A stretch of 10,635 nt of DNA from Muellerivita sp035541195 (GTDB lineage: Bacteria > Oederibacteriota > Muellerivitia > Muellerivitales > Muellerivitaceae). Made by a program: the position numbers and the translations under genes. This document shows positions 6,192 to 10,635 of this stretch, piece by piece. Within the stretch, counting starts at the first letter, position 1. Each line of letters opens with the position of its first letter. Below the pieces are notes generated by a model that had not been told where the DNA came from, did not search any database, and saw only the letters and a program-made list of their open reading frames with translations. The stretch lies in contig DATKNU010000078.1 of NCBI GenBank assembly GCA_035541195.1, forward strand, positions 1-10,635, in the 5' to 3' direction.

Positions 6192-7337
6192 TTGCCACAA
6201 AAGCCGCTGAAAATCGCCCAAGTCATCGCCTCCAAGGGTTGGGGCGGCCGCGAGAAGGTGCCCCTGCTTTTCGCGCGGGAATACCTGCGGCTGGGCCACC
6301 AGGTCAGCCTTTGGACCAACCCCGAAACACCGCTGGGCCAGGAGACCCTGGCGGAGGGTTTTCCTTTATTCCCCTACCGCTTCCGTTCCTACTTGAACCC
6401 GGCGGCCTTTTTCGAGATCGCCCGGGCCCTGCGTGAGGATAAGCCCGACATCCTGCATGTCCATCATTCCCGGGACCTTTGGTTCTTGGTGCCTATGCTT
6501 CGGCTCAAGGGTTGGAAAGGCCCCCTGCTTTTATCCAAACACGTGGAATCCGGGGTCTCCAAGAAGGACCCCATCCACCGCTTCCTTTACGCCCGGGTGG
6601 ACCAGGTGCTGGGCTGTTCCACCATGATCCGGGAAAACGTGATCAAGACCTGCCCGGTGGACCCCGCCAAGGTGGCGGTGGGTTACGCCCCCGTGGATCC
6701 GGATCGCTTCAAGTACTCCGAGAAGGCCCGCCGGAGCCTGCGCCGCGCCTGGGGCCAGGAGAAAAACATCGTCATCGGCATGGTGGCGCGGCTCACCCCC
6801 GGCAAGGGGCAGGAATTGCTCCTCAAGACCGCGGCGATTCTTCGCGCCAAGCATCCCCGGCTCCGCTTCCGGGTGGCCGGCCAAAGCTCGCCCGACGAGA
6901 AGGACTACGCCGAGGGGCTTTTGAGACTGCGCAAGCAATTGGGCCTGGAGGACATCTTCGAGTATGAGGGCTACCGCTCCGACGTGCCGGGCTTCTTGTC
7001 GGCGCTGGATTTGGCGGTGCACGCGGCCCCCGCCGAGTCCTTCGGCCTGGCCATCGTGGAAGCCATGGCCTGCGAAAGGGCCGTGGTGGCCCGCCGGGGC
7101 GGCGGGGTGAGCGACATCCTGGAAAACCCCACGGCCAAGAAGTTCGGGGGCTTTTTGATCGACTCGGACGACCCGGAAGAATGGGCTCGCAAACTCGCGC
7201 CGCTGGTCCGGTCGCCCCGGTTGCTGCAAAAAATCGGGAAGGCCAACCGCAAGGAATCCCTGCGCTTCAGCCTGAAGGCCTTAAGCCGCCTGAACATGGA
7301 TTATTACGAAAAACTGTTGAAGGCACGCCCACGCTAA
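6192..7337 (+). CDS. GT4-family glycosyltransferase
   Basis: A retaining GT-B glycosyltransferase of family GT4, expected to move a sugar from a nucleotide-sugar to a lipid or glycan on the cytoplasmic face of the membrane. There are 381 residues. N-terminal acceptor domain: KIAQVIASKGWGGREKVPLLFARE (7-30), PDILHVHHSRDL (85-96). C-terminal donor domain: IGMVARLTPGKGQELLL (195-211), where Arg200 and Lys205 are the usual phosphate contacts; RFRVAGQ (225-231); and the EX7E signature ESFGLAIVE (282-290). The start is TTG at 6192 with GAGG 9 nt upstream. It is the only plus-strand gene, between a divergent unit and the convergent pyruvate kinase, with no other sugar gene nearby. Substrate cannot be told; it resembles lipopolysaccharide-core or capsule transferases only generally. 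Confidence 0.92.
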   Translation: MPQKPLKIAQVIASKGWGGREKVPLLFAREYLRLGHQVSLWTNPETPLGQETLAEGFPLFPYRFRSYLNPAAFFEIARALREDKPDILHVHHSRDLWFLVPMLRLKGWKGPLLLSKHVESGVSKKDPIHRFLYARVDQVLGCSTMIRENVIKTCPVDPAKVAVGYAPVDPDRFKYSEKARRSLRRAWGQEKNIVIGMVARLTPGKGQELLLKTAAILRAKHPRLRFRVAGQSSPDEKDYAEGLLRLRKQLGLEDIFEYEGYRSDVPGFLSALDLAVHAAPAESFGLAIVEAMACERAVVARRGGGVSDILENPTAKKFGGFLIDSDDPEEWARKLAPLVRSPRLLQKIGKANRKESLRFSLKALSRLNMDYYEKLLKARPR

Positions 7338-7370
7338 GGCGCCAAAACCCCAAAAGCCGTCCGAGACTCT

Positions 7371-7398
7371 TTTACCGCAGAGACGCAGAGGCGCAAAG
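7371..7398 (+). repeat. CGCMRAG-type repeat copy between the glycosyltransferase and pyruvate kinase
   Basis: TTTACCG followed by CGCAGAGA-CGCAGAGG-CGCAAAG (shared boundary bases): three 8-mer units with the same TTTACCGC lead-in as the other copies. It lies in the 159-nt convergent gap, where I see no strong terminator. Confidence 0.7.
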
Positions 7399-7496
7399 TG
7401 AAGGCATGGGCCGAAAACCCGGGGAAAACAAACATCAGGTTCCCCGAGTCCGCTTGACCACCCGTTAAAAAATATTCGTTTGAGGGAGAAGCGGGC

Positions 7497-8549
7497 CTAG
7501 AACCAATGGACCGCCGATTTTTCCTTTAAGAAGGCCTTCTCCACCGCCACCGCGATCTTTTCCATCATGTCCACGGTCTGCACCGGGTATTCCCCGATGG
7601 CCGTTTCCTCGGAAAGCATGACGCCGTCGGTGCCGTCCAGGATGGCGTTGGCCACGTCCGTGACCTCGGCCCGGGTGGGCCGGATGTTGTGGGTCATGGA
7701 TTCCAGCATCTGGGTGGCCGTGATGACCGGGATGCCCGCCCAATTGGCCTTGGCGATGAGCCGCTTCTGGATGAGGGGCACCGTCTCGATGGGCACCTCG
7801 ACCCCGAGGTCGCCGCGGGCCACCATGATGCCGTCGGTCACCTTGAGGATGGAGTCGATGTTGCGGATGGCCTCCGAGCGCTCGATCTTGGCGATGGTGC
7901 GGATGATCTTGCCGCGCTTGTGGGCGAAGGCCCTCACCTTCAGGATGTCGGCGGCCTTCTGCACGAAGGAAACCCCGAAGAAATCCACCCCCTCGGACAG
8001 GCCGAACTCCACGAACTTGAGGTCCTGGTCGGTGACGGCGTCCACCAAAAGCTTGGCCGAGGGCAGGTTCAGGCCCTTGTGGGAAAGCAAGGGCCCCCCG
8101 ATGAGGACCCGGCAACGCACATCCGTGCCCTTGATTTGAAGCACCTGCAGCTGCATGAAGCCGTCGTTAAGGAAGACCAAGCCGCCCTTCTTGACGCTCT
8201 TGGCCAAGTGGGGATATTCGACCGAAACCCTTTTCGAGGTGCCCACCACCTTCTCGCTGGTCAGCCAAATCTCCCTGCCGTGCAGCAGTTCGACGGGCTC
8301 GTGCTTGATCTGGCCCACGCGGATCTTGGGGCCCGGCAGGTCGGCCAAAATCTGGCAGGGGCGCTTGGTCTTGGCCGAGGCCCGGCGGATGGCCTGGATG
8401 TCCGAGTGGTGCTTTTCCAGCTTCTCATGGGCGAAATTGAGGCGCGCCACGTTCATGCCGGCCAAAAGCAGCTTTTCCAGCATGGCGTCGGAGCGGGACG
8501 CGGGGCCGATGGTGCAAACCAGCTTGGTCTTGGAATGGACTCGAGTCAT
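7497..8549 (-). CDS. pyk: pyruvate kinase, short form without the C-terminal domain
   Basis: Transfers phosphate from phosphoenolpyruvate to ADP in glycolysis. It has the A and B domains: TKLVCTIGPAS (8-18), MNVARLNFAHE (32-42), DLPGPKIRVG (70-79), LNDGF (127-131), the catalytic IIRTIAKIERSEAI (215-228, Lys221, Glu223), MVARGDLGVEVP (242-253, Asp247), ITATQMLESM (276-285) and GTDGVMLSEETAIGEYP (306-322). It ends at 350 residues, where typical enzymes (about 470) continue with the C domain that carries the effector site. All catalytic motifs are intact. Translation past the TAG in that frame shows no C-domain sequence, so a simple nonsense mutation is unlikely. The start is ATG at 8549 with GGAGG 5 nt upstream, 14 nt after era, so it is in the same operon. 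Loss of allosteric control is inferred. Confidence 0.93.
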   Translation of the reverse strand: MTRVHSKTKLVCTIGPASRSDAMLEKLLLAGMNVARLNFAHEKLEKHHSDIQAIRRASAKTKRPCQILADLPGPKIRVGQIKHEPVELLHGREIWLTSEKVVGTSKRVSVEYPHLAKSVKKGGLVFLNDGFMQLQVLQIKGTDVRCRVLIGGPLLSHKGLNLPSAKLLVDAVTDQDLKFVEFGLSEGVDFFGVSFVQKAADILKVRAFAHKRGKIIRTIAKIERSEAIRNIDSILKVTDGIMVARGDLGVEVPIETVPLIQKRLIAKANWAGIPVITATQMLESMTHNIRPTRAEVTDVANAILDGTDGVMLSEETAIGEYPVQTVDMMEKIAVAVEKAFLKEKSAVHWF

Positions 8550-8563
8550 GGAAGCCTCCGAAA

Positions 8564-9535
8564 TCAGCTTTTTCGTTTTTTCGGCACCTGATAGCCCAGC
8601 CGCTTCAGCACGGCCTCGTCCTTACGCCAATTCTTAAGGACTTTCACCCATAATTCCAGGAAAACCTTTTGGTTTGTCACGTTCTCGATCTCGCGCCGGG
8701 CCGCCGTGCCGATGGATTTGAGCTGTTTACCGCCCGTCCCGATCAGGATGCCCTTCTGGCTTTCCCGCTCGGCGTAGATGGTGGCCTGGATCAGGATGGG
8801 CTCGGGCGCGGGCCGCTCCTCGAACTTCTCCACCACCACGGCCACCCCGTAGGGGATTTCTTCCTTGAGCTGCAAGAAGCACTGCTCGCGCACCAATTCG
8901 CCCGCGATGTCGCGCAGGGTCTTGTCGGTCAGTTCCTCCTCGGGGAAAAGGGGCGGTTGCTTGGGCAAGGCGCGCTTGATCTCGGCCAAAAGGTCCTTCA
9001 CGCCCCGGCCCGTCTTGGCGGCCATGGACCGCACGGGCCAATCCCCCAATTCCTTGCGCACCTTGTCGGCCACCTCACCCAAGCGGGTCAAGGGCACCTG
9101 GTCGGCCTTGTTCATCACCACCCAGGCCGGGCCCTTGAATTTCTTGAGCCAGTCCGCCACCAATCGGTCCTCGTCGGTGACGCCCAGCCTGGCGTCGAGG
9201 ATGAACAGCGCCGCGTCGGAGCCCGCCAGCGCCTCCTCCACCTGCTTAAGCATGAAATGGGAAAGCTCGTTTTGGGGTTTGTGGATGCCCGGCGTGTCGT
9301 AAAAGACGATCTGGCAGCCCGGTTCCTGGTAGATGCCCGCCATGGCCCCCCGGGTGGTCTGGGGCCTGGGCGACACGATGGCCACCTTTTGGCCCAGCGC
9401 CATGTTGAGGAAGGTGGATTTGCCCACGTTGGGCTTGCCCAGCACCGCCACCGCCCCGCAGACGAAGCCCCCTTGCGGGGCGGAGTCCCCCTGTGGGACA
9501 AAGTCCCCTTGTGGGATATCCTTGTTTTCAGGCAT
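8564..9535 (-). CDS. era: GTPase Era, 16S rRNA-binding ribosome assembly factor
   Basis: Essential GTPase that binds the 3' end of 16S rRNA in 30S assembly. There are 323 residues: G1 GKPNVGKST (33-41), G2 region QTTRG (59-63), G3 DTPGIHKP (80-87), G4 NKAD (142-145), G5-like SMAAKTGRG (170-178), then the KH domain with PYGVAVVVEKFEE (228-240) and GTGGKQLKSIG (266-276), ending in a basic KKRKS tail. The ATG at 9535 has GGAGG 7 nt upstream and overlaps the PHP-gene stop as TGATG, so translation is likely coupled. An odd N-terminal extension of three hexapeptides (PQGDFV, PQGDSA, PQGGFV; residues 8-25) precedes the usual start of the family (GFV-AVLGKPNVGKS). The annotation is secure. Confidence 0.97.
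   Translation of the reverse strand: MPENKDIPQGDFVPQGDSAPQGGFVCGAVAVLGKPNVGKSTFLNMALGQKVAIVSPRPQTTRGAMAGIYQEPGCQIVFYDTPGIHKPQNELSHFMLKQVEEALAGSDAALFILDARLGVTDEDRLVADWLKKFKGPAWVVMNKADQVPLTRLGEVADKVRKELGDWPVRSMAAKTGRGVKDLLAEIKRALPKQPPLFPEEELTDKTLRDIAGELVREQCFLQLKEEIPYGVAVVVEKFEERPAPEPILIQATIYAERESQKGILIGTGGKQLKSIGTAARREIENVTNQKVFLELWVKVLKNWRKDEAVLKRLGYQVPKKRKS
9461..9514 (-). repeat. three in-frame 18-bp tandem repeats at the era N-terminus
   Basis: In coding orientation: CCACAAGGGGACTTTGTC, CCACAGGGGGACTCCGCC, CCGCAAGGGGGCTTCGTC. Each encodes PQG[DG][FS][VA]. The differences are mostly in third positions, so the expansion is not very recent. Confidence 0.9.
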
Positions 9536-10308
9536 CAGGCGGCCTCCAGCTTGCGGGCGATGTCGAACAAACGGTTTTCGGGCAGGTTGAACTTGCGGAT
9601 CATTTCTTTCGGATAGTCCAAGACGCAGGTCTTGGCCGGGTCATGGCCGTCGGATCCCAGGGAAAAAGTCAGGCCCGCCTTCACGCCCTTTTCCATCAGC
9701 CGCCCATAAGGCGTCTTCCAGCGGTTGGAGATTTCCATGGCCACGCCATGCTTGAGCAAAAGCGCGACCAATTCGTCTTCCCACCATTCGGGGAAAGCTT
9801 CCTCGGGTTGCCCGAGGGGCGCCAAGGCCAAGGGCGGCAGCATGGTGCAATGGCCCAGGATGTCGAATTTTTGCGACCCATATTCCCGGGCCAAAAGGTC
9901 CAGGTGGGCCCTGAAAAGCAGGTCCATGTCCGGTAAAAGTTTACGGGGGTCATAATCGGGTTTCTCGCCCTTGGTGAACTGGATCAGGGGGGCGAAGCTG
10001 AAGCGCGCGCCCGCCACTTCCAGGCCATGGACGCTCCCAATCATGTAGTCAAAACGCGGGCGCGCCTGGGGGGAAACCTGAAAGCCCCGGCCCAGGTCCA
10101 TTTCCAAACCCCGGGCCACCGGGTATTGGGACAGGAAATCGGCGTAGGCCAGCAAGCGGTCGTTGGAATTCAGGTACTCGCCCAATCCGGCGTGGTCGGA
10201 CAAGCCCACCCGCACGCCTTCCAGCCGGGCCTTTTCCATCACCTGCTCGATGGACTGGCGCCCGTCCGACCATTCGGCCGTGTGGTTGTGGCAATCAAGG
10301 AAGCTCAT
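9535..10308 (-). CDS. PHP-domain metal-dependent phosphoesterase (histidinol-phosphatase-like)
   Basis: A 257-residue member of the PHP superfamily, whose members hydrolyse phosphoesters with two or three metal ions; histidinol phosphatase (HisK type) is the closest general comparison, but substrate cannot be read. Metal-ligand motifs, from ATG 10308: DCHNHT (5-10), SDHAGLGEY (37-45), GLEMDLG (67-73), IGSVHG (90-95), ILGHC (150-154), AMEISNR (190-196) and GSDGHD (218-223). I prefer ATG 10308 because it overlaps the stop of an upstream 15-codon ORF as ATGA and begins MSFLDCHN like that copy; ATG 10317 would add three residues and has no better SD. The gene ends in a TGATG overlap with era. No histidine-synthesis gene is nearby. 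Confidence 0.88.
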   Translation of the reverse strand: MSFLDCHNHTAEWSDGRQSIEQVMEKARLEGVRVGLSDHAGLGEYLNSNDRLLAYADFLSQYPVARGLEMDLGRGFQVSPQARPRFDYMIGSVHGLEVAGARFSFAPLIQFTKGEKPDYDPRKLLPDMDLLFRAHLDLLAREYGSQKFDILGHCTMLPPLALAPLGQPEEAFPEWWEDELVALLLKHGVAMEISNRWKTPYGRLMEKGVKAGLTFSLGSDGHDPAKTCVLDYPKEMIRKFNLPENRLFDIARKLEAA

Positions 10309-10352
10309 GGTTTCCATTCGGCGGTTTGGTTGTGGCAGTCAAGATAAGACAA
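10305..10352 (-). CDS. 15-codon upstream ORF: diverged copy of the PHP gene N-terminus
   Basis: TTG at 10352 has a strong SD (AAGGAG at 10358-10363, 5 nt spacing) and encodes MSYLDCHNQTAEWKP before TGA. Its first 13 residues align with residues 1-13 of the PHP protein (MSFLDCHNHTAEW), which starts 44 nt downstream. The stop and the downstream ATG share ATGA. The second metal-binding His is Gln here. It is either a remnant of a second PHP gene or a duplicated start now serving as a translational lead-in to the true gene. Confidence 0.6.
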   Translation of the reverse strand: MSYLDCHNQTAEWKP

Positions 10353-10370
10353 GAAAACTCCTTAAGCCTA

Positions 10371-10398
10371 TTTTCACCGCACAGACGCAGAAACGCGG
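10371..10398 (+). repeat. CGCMRAG-type repeat, left copy upstream of the PHP gene
   Basis: TTTTCACCGCACAGACGCAG then AAACGCGG, with the family lead-in TTTTCACCGC and degenerate 8-mer units. Inverted relative to the copy at 10486-10512; together they enclose about 140 bp of AT-richer DNA that includes GGTTCA...TGAACC (10397-10416) and ATCAAAGTTTTGAT. Confidence 0.65.
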
Positions 10399-10485
10399 TT
10401 CAACCAATGCTGAACCATTGTTCTCAAAATCAAAAAGCGAACCGGTTTACCCGATGAGCCCTAAACCTCTTATCAAAGTTTTGAT

Positions 10486-10512
10486 CTTTACCGCGCCTCC
10501 GCGGTGAAAAAG
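10486..10512 (-). repeat. CGCMRAG-type repeat, right copy, with ACCGCG/CGCGGT hairpin
   Basis: Minus-strand reading: CTTTTTCACCGCGGAGGCGC then GGTAAAG. It shares the TTTTCACCGC lead-in with the other copies. ACCGCG and CGCGGT form a 6-bp stem with a 4-nt loop shortly after the stop of the upstream partial gene; no T-tract follows, so it is not a standard terminator. Confidence 0.6.
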
Positions 10513-10516
10513 CCGT

Positions 10517-10635
10517 TCATTTTTCCTTGGGGGTTTCGGCCGGGTCCGACGGCGCCGGGGCCGCCGCCTTGGACCGGGGCTTGCGCTTGCGGGGCTTGGG
10601 TTCGGGGGTGGGCGCCTCTTCTTCCTGGGGCGGAT
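10517..10635 (-). CDS. C-terminal tail of an unidentified protein, 5' part outside window
   Basis: The last 38 codons of a gene entering from the right edge, ending in TGA (complement of 10517-10519). The tail is disordered and low-complexity: an acidic patch (QEEEAP), a basic Pro/Lys/Arg stretch (EPKPRKRKPRSK), then Ala/Pro/Ser and TPKEK. One frame gives balanced Lys/Glu/Pro/Ala composition and a clean stop; the other two minus frames give Arg/Pro runs. Tails like this occur on ScpB, RluB-type pseudouridine synthases and several nucleic-acid-binding proteins, but nothing here chooses among them. Confidence 0.55.
   Translation of the reverse strand, partial: PPQEEEAPTPEPKPRKRKPRSKAAAPAPSDPAETPKEK

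Noticed and set aside
7419..7448. Inverted repeat CGGGGAA/TTCCCCG as terminator between the convergent genes
   Set aside because: It has a 7-bp stem with a 13-nt loop and no proper T-tract on either strand; too weak to annotate.
7380..7500. Continuation of the pyruvate kinase C domain after a nonsense or frameshift mutation
   Set aside because: Reading past the TAG in the pyk frame gives no C-domain-like sequence; the region holds a repeat copy and the end of the convergent glycosyltransferase gap.

Overview
This window is GC-rich bacterial chromosomal DNA from an organism I cannot name. It has dense gene packing, frequent GTG/TTG starts with clear Shine-Dalgarno (SD) sequences, consensus sigma70-type promoter boxes, and intergenic gaps filled with short degenerate repeats. 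That combination suggests an uncultured or under-sampled lineage. There are no RNA genes, prophage genes, CRISPR arrays or recognisable transposases.

Layout. (1) 1-4706, minus strand: a pyrimidine biosynthesis operon in the order pyrR-pyrB-pyrC-[four-helix-bundle gene]-carA, with carA running off the left edge. Its promoter matches the sigma70 consensus at both boxes. The leader holds a PyrR-binding hairpin, an intrinsic terminator and a 32-codon leader ORF whose stop overlaps the pyrR start. (2) 4720-5967, minus strand: a two-gene unit of an unrecognised 284-residue protein and a DUF1499-type protein. (3) 6192-7337, plus strand: a lone GT4 glycosyltransferase. (4) 7497-10308, minus strand: a tight unit of PHP-domain phosphoesterase, Era GTPase and a pyruvate kinase without its C-terminal domain. 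(5) 10517-10635, minus strand: the low-complexity C-terminus of an unidentified protein.

The pyr genes cover carbamoyl phosphate synthesis (CarA, with CarB presumably beyond the edge), aspartate transcarbamoylation (PyrB) and dihydroorotate formation (PyrC), with PyrR as UMP-responsive regulator. The PHP-era-pyk unit is joined by a TGATG overlap and a 14-nt gap, but its members have no obvious shared pathway.

Most unusual content: the pyr leader appears to combine a PyrR site, a terminator and a translated leader ORF. Gaps in the pyr operon are occupied by two repeat families. One is a 7-mer family (GGAGTTA) that brackets an AT-rich four-helix-bundle gene as inverted arrays; the other is an 8-9-mer family (CGCMRAG). 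These repeats supply or abut the stop codons of pyrR, pyrB and pyrC. The PHP gene is preceded by a diverged copy of its own first 13 codons, with its own SD and an ATGA overlap. Era carries three 18-bp in-frame repeats at its N-terminus.
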